From NCBI RefSeq assembly GCF_036417845.1, contig NC_089979.1:30128958-30192957 (forward strand): a stretch of 64,000 nt of DNA, read 5' to 3'. Origin of the DNA: Apteryx mantelli (taxonomy: Eukaryota; Chordata; Aves; Apterygiformes; Apterygidae). Below, piece after piece: positions 50,376-63,635 of this stretch. The notes beneath the pieces are model-generated. The model was not told the DNA's origin and ran no database searches. It saw nothing but the letters and a program-made list of their open reading frames with translations. A program made the translations under genes and the position numbers. How positions within the stretch are numbered: position 1 is the stretch's first letter; each line of letters begins with the position of its first letter.

Positions 50376-53300
50376 GGGCTGTCTGTGCTTATGTGAGTTC
50401 TGGCAGTGTAATATGTGGCTGCTGCCAAAACCAGTGCTCCATCTGTGGCAGTTTGTGTGGCCAGCCATGTTAGCATCGTGTGTCTGTCTGTCTTGGACAT
50501 ATGTATGGAGAGACATCCAGAATCTCAGAGCGCACAAGGCTGTGCTCCAGCCGCTGGGAAGGAGGAAACTCCAGGTTCAGGGGTCCGCTGGATTCAGTGG
50601 CTCCCTTAACATCCTTAACAAGTAGGGCTATAATTCAGTGGGATGTTGGGAACAGAGGAGACATGGAACTAGAAGTGCAAGAGGTCCTCTGAGTCTGCAG
50701 AGGAAGCTGGCAATCACCATAGGCACAGGTCATCACATTTGCAGTGTTTTGTGGGGTACTCCAAGAGATAGGAGTGCCAGCACCAGAAATGTCAGGTCAT
50801 ATCAGATGGTTGGGAGACTGGTATGTGAACCTGTTCACTTTTAAAGGTCAGCAGCTACTTTGATTCCCCTAGAATGGATATTGATGATCATCATAACATT
50901 CGTTATGTGATTTACCTTAACTCTGGGCAAAAGCAGTTCAAATACATGGAAATTTGATGAGGCAACTAGGCTTCCTCTGAATGCTACTGCACAGTTCAAA
51001 ACAACAAATATGTATGGTTCTGTACTGACATTACATATGTAGTCCTCCTCTGGTTTATATTCTCTGAAATGTAGTTAGTATATTTAAAGCATTCATAGAG
51101 GATTTTATTAGCTTTTGTTGGAACCCAAAGATTTGTGAAAATAGTCAGATGGAATTACCAAAGATTTTTCAAAGCTAACAAACATCCTGGATAGAAAGAT
51201 ACCCTACTATAGCTGTCTTAAAATAACTTCCCTATTTTGACATGTCTTCATCAGCAGTTTTCATGCAAATAATCCTCCAAATACTCTGTTAAGATATGCA
51301 CATAGATTTACATGGAGTTAAGAAGAGACAAATGAGACCATTTCATAAATTCAGCTCTGGCTAAAACATTTAAGAATTATAAACAGTGAGCATTTCATAA
51401 TTTCCAATGTTAACTATTTGTGACTGCAGAGACTTTTGTATTTTTTGAAATCCAGATTACTTGAAATAGTATAAATACTACCTGAATTCTAAACTCTCTT
51501 GTGCTTTCATTAGAAGAAAACTTAGTATGCAGAGCAATATATTACAATATATTGTCCAAGATACAAAGTTCATAGGGTATCTCATAGAATGGTAAATTCC
51601 ATGGAAAAACGTAAGCCTATGCTTATTCATCTCAAATAGGAATCAGTGAAGAGCACATCAAAATGAGCCTCATGGTCCTAATAAGAACAACTCACTTTTT
51701 AGTGATGTGCAGATTCCACAGAGCTAGAGGGTTTTATTAATGTCAGTAACTGGCCTAATGGTTTAATCAGACTCCTATTTCTTTTGTTAAAAATAAAAGC
51801 ATCTAAAAATATTCAAGAGGAAAATATGCTTGTTTCAATTTTAAATACAAAAAAAAATCACTCAGGAAGTGCTATGTCAGATTCTGTAGTGCATTTTATT
51901 GTATATCACAAATGCAATGCTACTAGCTCAAATTCCTGAACAAACAGGTTTGTCTCAAAAAGTCATAGCACAATTGGCTTACAGCGATGGTATTTTTCTG
52001 TTAAAAAATGAAGTGAGAGATTAAAAATGCATATGTGGTTTGGAAAATGAAGCATTACATTTCTGGAGTTTTCTTCTTCATGAGCATATACTTTCCTTGG
52101 ATTTCTAATTTAATGGGTTGAAGCTGCAACACCTCAGTAATGGTCACCTCTTGTAAAAATAACATTGAAAATTCACCAGCCCAAGTCATAAACCCCCATC
52201 TGGAGCTGACTGCCACGCCTTAAGAAAATTTTTCCGACATGGTTACGAGGACTGAGCCTGTTATTTTTAGTGAAATAGCTTAAAGTGGGAGGCATGGACT
52301 TGAAACATTTACAGGTAGCATAGCTTCTCATCACAGTTCAGCTATCACTACAGACTGTCTAAAAGCCATGTGTGAGGTTGCAGCCCTTCACAAAAAGATT
52401 GGCTGTTTGCTTTTCTTTCCTAAAGCAGATGTATGCACAGAAAGCTTTACTAAAAACCTTTAATGTAAGCCTCTGTGTATTGAAATCGCTGAGATGATAC
52501 TCATATGATACGAAACCTCACCAGCATTAAAGCTGCACCAGCTGCCTCTTCTTTTCCCGCCCCTTTCAAACGGCGGTGATTCAGGTTAGACACTGTAACA
52601 CGGATTTGCTCTGCCTGCGTTTCTGAAGCGATGCCAGCCAGGCGTGGAGCCAGCAGAGCATGTGCATGTTGCATTTAGGCCTGTTTCTGTGATTCATTCC
52701 CCAGGACTGACTCTATCAGGAGTTACGGCATGGGGTTAAAACCCCCCTACCTCCCCAAAAAAAACATTCAAGCTCAGGTTTGAAAACAAAAACAGTAGGT
52801 TTTTGGTCTATATCTCCTTCTCTCTTTGTTTTCAAGAATCTCAGTATTGCAGAAAATCTTCTAGACATGACATCTAATGTCAATGCTAAGCAGTACACAC
52901 GGCTTCATCTTCCTGATATAGGCACACTAGACCAATTTCATTGCTATTTGCATCACACAGATCAACTTGCCAGTCTATCAGCTATTGCACTCATAGCGAA
53001 TAGCTGAATCATAATGTCTAATACGCTGTCTGGCACTGCATAGTCTAAATGCAGAAAGAGGACTGATCCTGGCTACCAACTATCTTGTTTCAACTAAACA
53101 TTTCAGGTGTCTAGTACCACACATGCCAGGTAATAAGGTTCCAGGGTGCAATGCAGGAGTCGTGAATTGTCACTTTTTTTAGGTGCAAATAGTCTGTGAG
53201 ATCAGAACAGAGAAGCCCTACCTCTCTATTTTTCTAACATCTTCCATTTTCCACTACTAGAGCGCAGGCACTTTTCCTAAGACATAGCTGCCACATGTCT

Positions 53301-55249
53301 GATGGCAACACTTTATTTAAGGTACATTTGATTTTTCTTAAATAGAATCTTACTTCTCCTGTCCACTTGGACTGCATTTTCAGGCTATTTTTAGTGCCAG
53401 TAGTACAGACAGTCCAAAGGAGAAGATAACCACCAAATAAATAGAATGCCATTTGTGAAGAGTCATGCAGTCAATTGTTGTTTCTCAAATCTAAAGTTGT
53501 TGCTTAGAGACTTTCATAGTTTTTGATATAGTAATGGCAAAAATATCTGTATTTTACCCTGATTGCATTATGAAATTTTGAAGAAATTAAATATATGGTG
53601 CTGATTTTCCCACTTTTTTCAACTACTTATCTTCTATTTTATTACAAAAGTATATCTCAAGTCCAGTTTTAACAGTTCGTTTTGTGCAAGAAGAATACAA
53701 ATTCTTTGGAGTGGATGATAGATCATCTTCTGTCATTGTCTGCTGCTCTTTCTGATCATCAGCAGAATGAACCGGTTAAAAATAAAAATTACCACAGCAA
53801 TTCAGACTGATCACCCCTCCCACACCACAAAATAAAAATTTGCTGGAAGGCAAAGAATGTCACTGGGTCGCCCCTGGATCAGTCGTCTCCTTTGTACTGA
53901 ACATCTTCAAAACCATCATCTTACTTCTTTTTGTTTGTTTTTGTTTGTTTTTTCCTTATTTCTTTCAAAAATGCCTGAAAAATCATCTTTGCCCATTTGA
54001 TTTGTTTTCAAGTCAAAGTTCATTACTTACAACATGTACACAAGGACAGGTATCATAAACACTGCAAACAGGTTTCCATTCCAATTTTCATTTGCTCATA
54101 AATTCTTAAACTCCTATTTGAGATGAAACAGCCCATGCTTGATCTCTGCCTTTGACTTTACTTATTGTGAAAACAAAACAGTGTCGAAGAAGTTTAACCT
54201 GAATATCTGGAACTTAAAAGAACAAAAGCAAAGCTTGCTGTTTCCCATGTTTGCAATGCTGACTCATACAATACATACATATTGCTGCTCTTTCAGTGCA
54301 GTATTCATGGGGGGGAAAAATGATTACGTACAATTTATCAGATCTTATCTCTTTAAAAAAATGATGGAACATTTTGATTAACATTTTAATGATAGCTGTT
54401 TTGTTTAAAGGTCACTAATACGTAACTAGAAGCAGCCATCTTGTTCTGCTAGAGCTCTGTGTATATGCATTTGCCTCCGATTTTTTTAGTGCCATCTGGA
54501 TCCATGTAACCTATGCTAAAAAAGCAGATCAAATCTTGTCAGCAGCATGTCTTGCTCTTCATCTGTGATTGATTGATTTTTTTCCTCCTTATCATCATGT
54601 TGTGAGCACTCAAGTTTTGGAGGCAGACTTCACTCATGTACATAGTGTTTGCTCATTCAGAGCAGAGCATTACAAGTTACATAAAATAACATTGGGACTT
54701 CATTTTATTAAATTCCGTAGTTATTAATTTTAACAAACATTAACTTATTAACTGTAGTAGGAATTTCTGCTGCCACTTAGAAGAGTCAGATTTCATTCTG
54801 GTTGCTACTTTCATGTCTTCTTCACCAGTAAAGATTTGTCAGGTTAATTTGGAGGAAAGAAGAGGAATGGAAAATGAATGTGTCTCAGCTGGTTAAGGAA
54901 CAATCTCTGCAGGCAGCTAGGACAACTATGGGTTTGCCTTGTTCAAAAGGAGAGTGACCATGCTTAAGCTTTAAAGTGTGTGTGGGATGAAGTGGAAAAA
55001 GAAAAGTCTTTGGGGTAAGAAAATATGGTTTTCCTTAAGACAAAAAGAGCCTTAAAAGAATTAAAATAGAGATAGCAAATACCCACTATAGCTCACTGCA
55101 CAGTAGGCTAGAGGCCATTTCTCCCAAGCAGCCACTCCTTTGCAAACATGAACCATGAGCAATTCCTGCTGCTCAGGAGCCCACCTGTTTGCTCTGCTGT
55201 TCGTAAGCTCTAGTCTCACAGCGAGATTAATCCCCTCTACTTTTCTCTA

Positions 55250-55935
55250 TTTTAAACCCATCTGCAAGAACGTACCGCAATGCACATTGCTAATGCGCTG
55301 AGAGTGTCACTCTTAACACCAGCCATGAGCAACGCAAGTTGCCACCGCTTGCACGCCTGCTCCCTCTGACTGCAGGGCCTCTTTGGGCGGCTCCCCCTCC
55401 GGAAGCCTGGGAAACTGGCAGCCGGGACAACAACGCTGCACTGGCACAAGCACCGCACAAAACATAGCGTGTCATTGCAAGCTCAAAGCCTGAAGAAAAA
55501 CCTGGAACCATAACCCCTTCCCAGGTCCCAGCAGCAGTGGTACCAGCTCCTGCCGCGCCGCTGGCTCTACTGCCATCCCTGAGAGGGTTCCCATTTCTGC
55601 TTTGGCTGCCGCCAAGGGCAAGAAATAAGATTCTCACCTGCCTTGGCAGATTTCCTGTAGGAGCTGGTGGAGCCCGCCAAGCCGTTGCAGGCCAGATACA
55701 AGTGTTTGTCCTCCTTGTAGCCTATGGGCGGCAAGTCCCGAGCCTGCAGCTGCCCACCCTTGCCATGAAGGGACGAGGCAGTTACAGCAGCCGCCTTCCC
55801 ACGTGCCCCCCGGGGGCCGAGCCGGCAGATACCCACACCTGGCCCGGGCCAGCCCCCACAGTGGCGTGCTGCCTGCTCCGGGAGCGCCGGCGCAGCTGTT
55901 AGCAGAGCTCGCCCGGGGACTACCCTGCCGCCTGC
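55250..55935. other. GC-rich, CpG-containing patch without a gene
   Basis: This stretch is clearly richer in G+C and CpG than its surroundings and supports overlapping open frames on both strands, the longest 157 codons on minus. The translated frames show no known domain. One minus-strand frame ends in a donor-like caaggcag|gtgaga near 55,635, so an unrecognised exon or an orphan CpG island are both possible. Confidence 0.4.
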
Positions 55936-57239
55936 AAACGCCAGCCAGAGCACTGGGGTGCAACTGCCTCCCCCAGGAATGAGTACTGAGCCCTGGATGA
56001 AATTTGAGTTTCTGAGCAATATAGCCACAGACACGTGCATTTTGAATGCAGTCCCAGCAACCTCAAAAGTATAGCTGAACTGAGGTGTGGGGAAGGGAAG
56101 GCTAGAAATTTATTTATGTTTTCTCCCCAAGGTCTAGGATTGACTGGGAAGAGCACAAAAGTGTCTTCAACTAGGCGAGTAAGCTGGGATCCAAATGAAT
56201 AAACCACTAGTGCCTTCACACAAGGGAAGTCATATACATGCTTTCATCTGAGTCTTAAGCACATCTCAATGCCTGGATTAGGAGGTGCCACTTGTTTTCT
56301 TCTGAGAAAGCTATCTTGGCTTCTGCTTGCCTTGGTTTATATCCGTGTTGCACAAATCATGTCACAGAAGTGTCAGATTGTCCCAGATTGTCTGTGGCTG
56401 GCTCTATATATTTGCTTTCTGTCTTGTTTCCCACAGCATCTCAATGACCTGGTGGAACAGCGCTGAGCTAAAAATGATTTTTTTCCATTCCACAGATATT
56501 ATTGAGGTTTAAAATACTTTCACATTCCTTATTAGGGTAGCACCAAGACCATTTCAAGACTGGGTGACAAAAAACAGAGACACACTGCCACAGAGCAGCC
56601 AACACCGTAGTGGTCAGCATCGGTCTTGTGAAATCAGAGGTGGAGGCCGAAGTCACGGGAGGAAGCTCTAAGAGCTGGGCTGTTCCAGGTGTGCCGCCTT
56701 TCTCCTTTGGAGCAGAAATGCCACCTCAGGCCATGCAAACCTGTCCCTATGGCAGCTGCATCCAAACTCTTCCCCAGGGAGAGTTTCCATTGGGAGGGAT
56801 TAGCATTTCTCAGCCAAGACCCGGTTCACAGGGAAACTTTCAGTACTGCCAACCACAGCCCAGGACCAAAGCAACACTCTCAGCTGATAGCAGACGTCCC
56901 AAGGAAGTGCTGATCTGAAGGGACTGCAGCTCCCTAATGAAACACGGCTGGTTTTAAAGACAGGCATTGCCTGTGATGAAGCTGGGAGGAGGTCGAGGGC
57001 TGCTTCGGTTTTGGGCTCTGAGCTGAGGTCCCCAGTCCCCTGGCCCCCACCTGCACACAGCATACTGGAGCCAGTGGCCTGAGGGACTGGTGGCAAACTG
57101 CCTTGCTGGAGAGTTCAATTAATAAAGCTGCAGCCTAATTAAAGCGCACCGGTTTGGTCTTTCTTCCCTGTCGTCTGTGTCAATGAATCACAGGCTGTTT
57201 AGGAGATGCTGGATTTGCATTAAAGCCTATTAAAAGCGC

Positions 57240-57440
57240 AGGTCAAACGGGAGAGGCATCGTCTGCAGCATTCAGCCAGCACAGCGGCGCGCAGGGGCTT
57301 GGATACGCGGGCCCATCCCGCACCCAGGTAGGTCGCGGGGCCAAGCCAAGTGCAGTTGCAGCGCTACACAGCAGATGCGCGTGCCGATGTACAGCATGCA
57401 GGCGGTGCGGCAGAGCCCATCGCACAACAGGAGGGGTTTA
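57240..57440. other. Second small GC-rich patch
   Basis: About 200 bases with several CpG (gcgcgc, gatacgcggg, gtcgcgg) in an AT-rich setting. No coding signal was recognised. Confidence 0.35.
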
Positions 57441-58955
57441 GAGCTCGGGAGATGCAAAGTTTGCTCTCTTTGGAAATGCAAGGCTGAGCACCAGTTTCTT
57501 AATCAGCAGTTACAGCTGCTGTCAAATGTGTTGCAGGTGATCCCCTAGTGACAGCAGAAGTGGTTTAGGGAAGATTTTGCAATAAAAAGATCACTTCTTA
57601 AAGGGAAGAGCAGAGCACTTTGCCATGTTTCAGCTGTAGGGTCAAAACCTTTTGCAGAGTGGTCTTAGAGCAGTGGGGGAAAAAAAAAAAATCTAAGCAA
57701 ACAGTATAGAAATCCTGTCCTTATTTTTACTATCATGGTATTCAGCACATAACAGCAGGAAGAAGGCCCAGATCTCTGAGCTGGAAGTTAGGAATAGTCA
57801 TTAAATATTTGCTGACGATATCAAGGGTTAATTGCTCCAAAACCCTCAAATCTTGGTGCCTTCAAGCTCTGGAAGAAATGAACTTGAATCAGATAAATAT
57901 TCTCATACTTACAAAGCATTTTTACAATTAATCACCCAAATGCTCCTGGGAAATCAGTTTCCTCAATTCATTGGAAAGACAGTAAAGCCAGAGCTATTAG
58001 GAGGCCAAAATAAGAGCACAGAATAAATCGCTGTCAAATCAGATATTGAGAACAGACAATTCACCGGTGCTCTTCATTTGTCCGACTTTTTGCAGCCCCA
58101 GTGGTGCCATTTATTCCAGCAGCCACTGCGCAAGGGCGGACGCAGCGTTTGTCAGGAGCAAACCCACTGCCTCGGGCAGCGCCACTGCAGCCACCAACAG
58201 CCCCGAGCTGCTCCTTCACCCCCACCCCCCAAAACCTCAGAGCCAGCAGGTTCAGCGCTGCTGGCAGACAGACCAATTTCACCGCAGTTTCTACAGAGAG
58301 GTCAAAGGACGTTTCCCACATAAGCAATCTGCAATTTGCATTTTCCCATTACTCGCCAGAAGGAGAACTAAGAATCTTAAAATCCTCTGGCTTCGCCCTG
58401 CTATTGGTTAAGTGCAGAGGTGTTTGGGGCTGTGGCCTTAAAGGACACAGTTTGCCAGGCAGCTGAAGGGCAGTTACAGCCAGCGTTTATAAGTTACCTA
58501 GTTGTGAGCTGTAACTTTCATATAAATGTCAGGAGGTGTCATTTTCAAATGCAATTTAACTCCGGAGCAGGAGGAGAATGGGAGCAAATTAAACCAACAC
58601 TTCTCACCATTCCAGGTATAGGCGCTTTCCATGCTTGATCAGTTATTCAAAAGCACAAGCTAAGGCTATTGAAAGAAGACAAAGCTTTACAGAGAGACAC
58701 GTGTTTGAGCCTTAAAGTTCCCTAAGATCGAGGGCTCCGGTAAGAAACCATCTGCATTTTAGAATTTTAAGTTCTTATTCCAACATTTCCTTCCCAGAAT
58801 GCTCCTGATTCTTAGCAAATTTGAAAATCTTGCACCAGTGATTAGCTATTAACTTGCCTGTGTGATAGGCTTGCACCAACAATTGCAATTGTTCATTTCA
58901 GCTCCAAACTAAAAATAAGAAACAGAGAAGCTGGTGTTTCTGAAGTCAGTAGTGT

Positions 58956-58968
58956 AAAAAAAAAATAA

Positions 58969-58999
<31 letters not shown>

Positions 59000-59022
59000 T
59001 ATGTATGCATGTACGTATGTAT
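58956..59022. repeat. Compound A/TA/CA microsatellite
   Basis: An A-run passes into (AT)n, then (AC)7, then an alternating atgtatgcatgtacgtatgta tract that is mostly purine-pyrimidine. It lies just beyond the last recognised MCM3-like exon remnant. Confidence 0.85.
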
Positions 59023-59080
59023 AAAAGAACTACAAATGTTTTCTTAAGAAAAAGCTATATTACTACAGTATTTTACATAC

Positions 59081-59147
59081 CTGACAGTTCCCAGGCATTA
59101 CTGCAAGATAGGTACATTCTGAAGAGATCCTCAGAAATCCTCCTGTT
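59081..59147 (-). pseudogene. MCM3-like remnant, post-sensor helix exon end
   Basis: NRRISEDLFRMY corresponds to MCM3 DREISDHVLRMH (five identities and mostly conservative changes), followed by a degraded APGE-like end and a donor ctgtcag|gtatgt. Immediately upstream in the same frame is a TGA stop (59,148-59,150), so it is not usable as coding sequence. Confidence 0.55.
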
Positions 59148-59400
59148 TCAATAAATCAGATGGAAATTCTCAAACTATATTTTCCTTATTAGAGTTCTTG
59201 CTTCAGAATCCAGAATAATACTTTTCTTTTTCTTTAAAATCTCTTTCCAAATTTCAGAGAAGTACATCTATATCCAACCTAGCTTTCCATTTTATTAAGG
59301 GACCAGCTTTTAATTTTATTGAAGGAGCAACTTAACAGATAGCCCTTTGGTCCAAAGCCCAGCAGATCCCCTAGGAAGTCACTGAAGTGCCATTATACAA

Positions 59401-59475
59401 CTGCTTTGAATTTTCATGGCTCCACACACACTATATTTTGATAAGCAATAAGGTATTTGCAGCTGTTGTGCAAGC
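59401..59475 (-). pseudogene. MCM3-like remnant, AAA+ sensor region (with stop)
   Basis: The frame reads ACTTAAN, seven residues, a TAG stop (59,431-59,433), then CVWSHENSKQ. The spacing from the AAN to the EN exactly matches MCM3 SVLAAANP ... TPMENIGLQ, but few intervening residues survive. Confidence 0.4.
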
Positions 59476-60283
59476 TCTTTCAACATGAAGGCGTTGGGTA
59501 ACAAATCATGACAACTCCCATCTGTAATGACTTGGTTAAAATGCGAATAGTGCAGTAGAGATGAAGCATTGCTTCAATACTGCCAGTAAGTAAGTTTGCA
59601 AGCCGTCCACTTCAAGAGAAAAAGGACATATTAAAACAGAAAGACTCGAAAAGTCTTGGGTCGAAAAGAAATGGGTTTCAGGTTAACTCATTTTTAAAAC
59701 AAGTTACCAAATATGTGATTAGATCTCTACAGTGTAGAGCTGAAGCGAAGTGTAGAAATGAAGAGCTTGATTTATGCGAGGAAGCTGATACCTCTGCCAA
59801 GAGCTTTTGTGTATCAGGTTAGCATTATCAGGTTAATGTAACTTAATTATGAGCACTGAAAACCAAGCATTTAGAAATGAAGTCACAACTGAGCAGCCAC
59901 TGTGCCTACAAGTGACAGCAGTGGAACAGTTCCATCAGCCCGAGCGATATGCTAAAGCCCATTTGTGAAATCGGTAGGTGTTTCGCCTGAATAAGCAGTG
60001 CAGGATTAGACTCTATTGCACATCATGACTGCACTAGCTAGAAACATAGAACAGATGTCAAGTAAATAGGGAAGTGTGGGACAAAACAGAAATAATTGTA
60101 AAAATGTGCCCAAGGATAAAATAAATTGATCCTAAGACACTAACAAACATCCTTGTATAAGACAAAATGAGTCTTTGTACTGGTTTGGCTTTTATTTTCT
60201 TGCTAATATTGCATAACAGAATTACACTGGCACGATGAGGAGGGGGGGTAATAAAATAACTTATCAATGCACTATTAACTCTA

Positions 60284-60448
<165 letters not shown>

Positions 60449-60545
60449 CTATTTAAGAAACAGGAAACACTTACATTGCACATTACCAACATTAGAACGG
60501 AATCTCATTATCCATTAGCCAGTATTAGTGCAATTTATAACTTAC

Positions 60546-60666
60546 TTTAGTTTGAGCTTTGCAGAATTTCTTGATCTTTGCCACATCATCAGCTGAGAAT
60601 GTGGGTGCTATTTCTTTGCTCATCAGTTTGATATTATTAGCCAACATTATTGTCTGGGGTATTCTC
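60546..60666 (-). pseudogene. MCM3-like intact exon A
   Basis: One base plus 40 open codons: RIPQTIMLANN, then IKLMSKEIAPTFSADD and VAKIKKFCKAQTK. Over the last 36 residues 20 are identical to remembered human MCM3 with no gap. The donor is a consensus aaa|gtaagt (gtaag at 60,545-60,541); the acceptor is ctgaag|g. This segment links the N-terminal domain to the AAA+ module. Confidence 0.88.
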
Positions 60667-61052
60667 CTTCAGATGCAGAGAAATGTCATGAGATTATTAA
60701 ATAGATTAACTATTAAATACATACTGGACTGTTGTCTTCATAACACAAAAAGCTGCTTAGGAAAGAGAAAGTACAAGCAGAATCAGATTCAAAGAAATTA
60801 TTAGATTTGTCTATTTTATCATGGCTTAGTGAGTGAAATCTGCACTGAAAGAGGATTTAATGAAGTTTCAACATCAGAATCCAAAAGAACTAGAAATACA
60901 TAGACAGCTTTGGGATTTCATCTCTTCTCTACCCCCCTGTATACCAGTGGACTTGATATCTGTATTCTGTGAAGCAAGAGACACATATTTTGGAGAGAAT
61001 GTATTTTGGAGTTGGGACATCTCTAACTTTGAAGGAAAGATAGACAGGACAA

Positions 61053-61114
61053 GTCATTTTTTGCTTTGTCTTCAAAAGGCTCATCAGACACTTGGGCTTT
61101 GTCAGATGCTACTC
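61053..61114 (-). pseudogene. MCM3-like remnant, N-terminal domain end
   Basis: One frame reads DEPFEDKAKND, close to MCM3 DDDLVDKAKPGD, and the bases before it resemble the EKAPAGQLPRS segment in another frame. Short, diverged and frame-broken; supported mainly by position between better blocks. Confidence 0.35.
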
Positions 61115-62010
61115 TAAACACTCATCAGACAACTCTGGCAAACCACACACAATCAGAAGAAGTAATCATCTCAGAAACCAAATTTTTGAAACAGAACGCA
61201 GGGAAACAACACTTTGACTTCTAGTTTCTAAAACTATTGATCATTTGTTAGCTTACAGTGCCCAGCATTTCAAAGGGAAATGCTTGTAAGAAAGTTGACT
61301 ATTCAGAAGTGCCATAAAGAAATGCTTTGTGGAGGGGAGAGTACAATCAATATAAATTATCTAGAGAAAAAAATGAATATAATTCGAAGTCTGCACATGA
61401 GCAATAACCCCCCCCCCCCCAAGGCATGGTCCTACTTCCCAGGTAAGAGAACTTAAAAAGAAAGTAAATCAATGCTTCACCACACTGTGCTGAAAGGAAA
61501 AGCATGGGAATTGAGCCTGGAAGGAGCTGGGTCTCTGAGACCAGGCTGAGCTCTCACAGGCAGACCAAGCACATCTTCCATTTCATAAATTAACCAAATT
61601 CCAGCTTAAGCTGGCACAGTTTTGCCCCAAATACTCCTAATGGACCTTCATGTTTTGATGACATCTGCCTCAGATATAACAACTTCTACACGTAAGGCAA
61701 AGCTCTGCTTTGGGAAGCTCTCTCTGATGCTAAATTTGGCCATGCCAGTGTCAGCTCTAAGCCATGAATCTGCACCAACCATGCACGAAGAGCCTTTCTG
61801 TATGGGCTGGTCTCATGGAAGAGCAGCAAGACTACTCAGTGAAATTTGGCTTTCATTAGGGAGGATCCAGAGCAAGGATCCAAATATCTTGGCAAAAGGA
61901 CATGGAAATGTTGGGACATTAGGGTGGAAACAGTTGATGTCAGCTCCACAAACAGCCCAGCAGACACCCCTGCTGGGCAGCGAGAGCGGCAGACACCAGC
62001 AACCACAGGC

Positions 62011-62088
62011 GAGCACTGTTTCTGGCTCCAAAAAAATAGGATCTTCTGGAGTGGATCCTTAAGGAAAAACTATCCAAATCTCACTGCT
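62011..62088 (-). pseudogene. MCM3-like remnant, OB-fold region (with stop)
   Basis: Translation gives SSEIWIVFP, a TAA stop (62,059-62,061), then GSTPEDPIFLEPETVL. It can be aligned to the MCM3 stretch around LTTLVAFPSSS and TKDEENNPLETEYGLS with small gaps. The match is weak alone but falls in the right place and order. No clear splice sites. Confidence 0.35.
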
Positions 62089-63439
62089 CTGATGGCTTGA
62101 AATTTCTACTTATTCCTAGTTAAAAAGTTCCTCATCACACCCTTGGCTGCTAAATCTGAAGCTTCCCTGGTGCAAGGGGGCAGTGGGATTTTCCTGAAGC
62201 GTGCCCTGTGCCACCTCCAGACGTGCTCTCCTCCCAGGAGTCCACATCTGCGCTCAGAGTCATGGCACGAGGATGCTGCCCAGCTGCTGCTTCACCAGGC
62301 ACCTCCTGGATGCTGAAACCCGGTCACCCTAGCTGCACTGCTGGGCTCCCATTTGCCTAATCCTGAGCAAGCCGGGTATGTTAGAGCAGGTTGCACCAGG
62401 TAAAGGTATCGAACAGCACCCTAATGGCATTCGCTGGCAATGCTCTTTAAACCTTGTTGGATATACAGCACAATTTTTGCACGACCCTTTGAGGGATACA
62501 TCTGGAGGAAGTTGTTTCAGAGCACAGTATGTAAGTATCCCAAATAGAGCAGATGGTAATGAACTTTTGTTCTCATATAATATGGTGGTAACCCTGCATG
62601 GATGTTTTTTGTATTAATTACAGAAGAAAATTATAACAGAATAAATAACACTTGAAACAATGCTGACAAGAATTTTTTAACCCATTCACTAACAAACAAA
62701 CCCTCCTATTTTATATCAAGTTCATTCCAAGCCAGTCCTGACAGAAGTTAAGAATACTGTTTGCTGATATGTCCGTTTGAAATCGATTTGCAGTGACTTG
62801 CAAAAGGGGTTGTCAATCAAAGACAGCTTGATGCAAGGATATTTTTATGACAGTTCACTCCTCCTGCGCACTCTCTAGAAGAAGTTAATTTTTCTGTAAA
62901 TGCCTTTCATGCAATCCTTGTTCTCTTGCAAATAGAACTGTTTGCTCTTGGGATATGCAATATTTTAATATTTCCCATCGTAGGGAAATAAGGAGGACAG
63001 ATGGCAACTCCTACAGTCACTATCACAGAATGGGACAACAAGGAAGGGAACAGTGATGTGCTACAGCACTAATGGAAGTTGCCTATATTATTATTTCAGT
63101 GCCTGTGTTACTCTAAGTTTCTGTTAATCCACTGATGCGTATGAAGACACCCACTTGTGAACAGCCATCCTGCCAGAGATCCCTGCTCTCCACCTAACCC
63201 CTGGCGGCTGGCATGGCAAGGACGACTCCTGACTGCAGCCATGTGTTTGGGATTAGTTGTTCTCCTCAAAGAGCTGGGACCCAACATGACAAGCAGCACT
63301 GGCAGAGCAGAGGGAAAATGTTATATTAATACTTACCGTTGCAAATTAAAAAATGACAAATAACGCATATTGCTTTTCATACAGCTGAGAGACAAAACAT
63401 AGTCAGAGTTACAATAAAGCTTAAATCCAAAATAATTAC

Positions 63440-63635
63440 ATTCTGTCACAATTCCTTCCACACAGCCCAAGCTACCAAGGAAACGAGCCGATAGCAGATG
63501 AGGAGAGACATGATTTGCTTGAAAGCTTCCTTCAAACCCAACACTAAAATTTCCAAATGTTTGAAATCAGGAGCAACTAAATCTTTTAATGCTCTCTGAA
63601 AAGCAATCAGCTCACCAAATGCATCAGTCAACAGC
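63440..63635 (-). pseudogene. MCM3-like N-terminal exon with frameshift
   Basis: The first part reads DAFGELIAFQRALKDLVA, close to the MCM3 helical N-terminal segment. About four residues are then missing, and after a Gly-Leu (GL) pair one base is lost, so the remaining match continues in another frame: NHVSP...CVEGIVTEC, with 15 of 26 positions identical to remembered human MCM3 without gaps. Likely acceptor ttggag|g at 63,636 and donor gaat|gtaatt at 63,439. The frame change makes a full-length product impossible without a compensating change. Confidence 0.82.

Larger units (their letters stand above)
50400..59080. other. Downstream intergenic region, no intact gene
   Basis: No open frame here shows a recognisable domain. 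It includes two GC-richer patches (listed separately). If the MCM3-like remnant extended further it would continue leftward into this stretch; weak resemblances near 58,880 and 58,640-58,680 to the MCM3 C-terminal half are too slight to call. GAREM1, the next mammalian neighbour, was not recognised. Confidence 0.45.
60667..63439. other. Introns and decayed exons of the MCM3-like locus
   Basis: Between the intact exons and the N-terminal exon, only the two weak remnants listed above are recognised. A possible further remnant at about 63,330-63,385 (minus, ending caacg|gtaagt) may correspond to the YCPATKKTIERRYSDL zinc-finger region, but similarity is too low to call. A 14-C run occurs near 61,410. 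Confidence 0.4.

Noticed and set aside
49474-50844. Cluster of overlapping open frames of 60-73 codons
   Set aside because: They arise from the tandem-repeat field; no conserved protein character.
55567-56040. 157-codon minus-strand open frame
   Set aside because: It lies in a GC-rich patch, has no recognisable domain, and overlaps other equally open frames; kept only as a GC-rich patch.
58640-58900. Possible C-terminal MCM3-like remnants (a KPITQAS-type block and a SIALACA-type block on minus)
   Set aside because: Only five or so matching residues each with stops nearby; indistinguishable from chance by eye.
60559-60804. 81-codon plus-strand frame with a hydrophobic segment that looks like a membrane protein
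   Set aside because: It is the antisense of MCM3-like exon A; the minus-strand reading has far stronger family similarity and splice sites.
61622-62062. 146-codon plus-strand open frame
   Set aside because: No domain or splice context, and part of it is antisense to a likely MCM3-like remnant.
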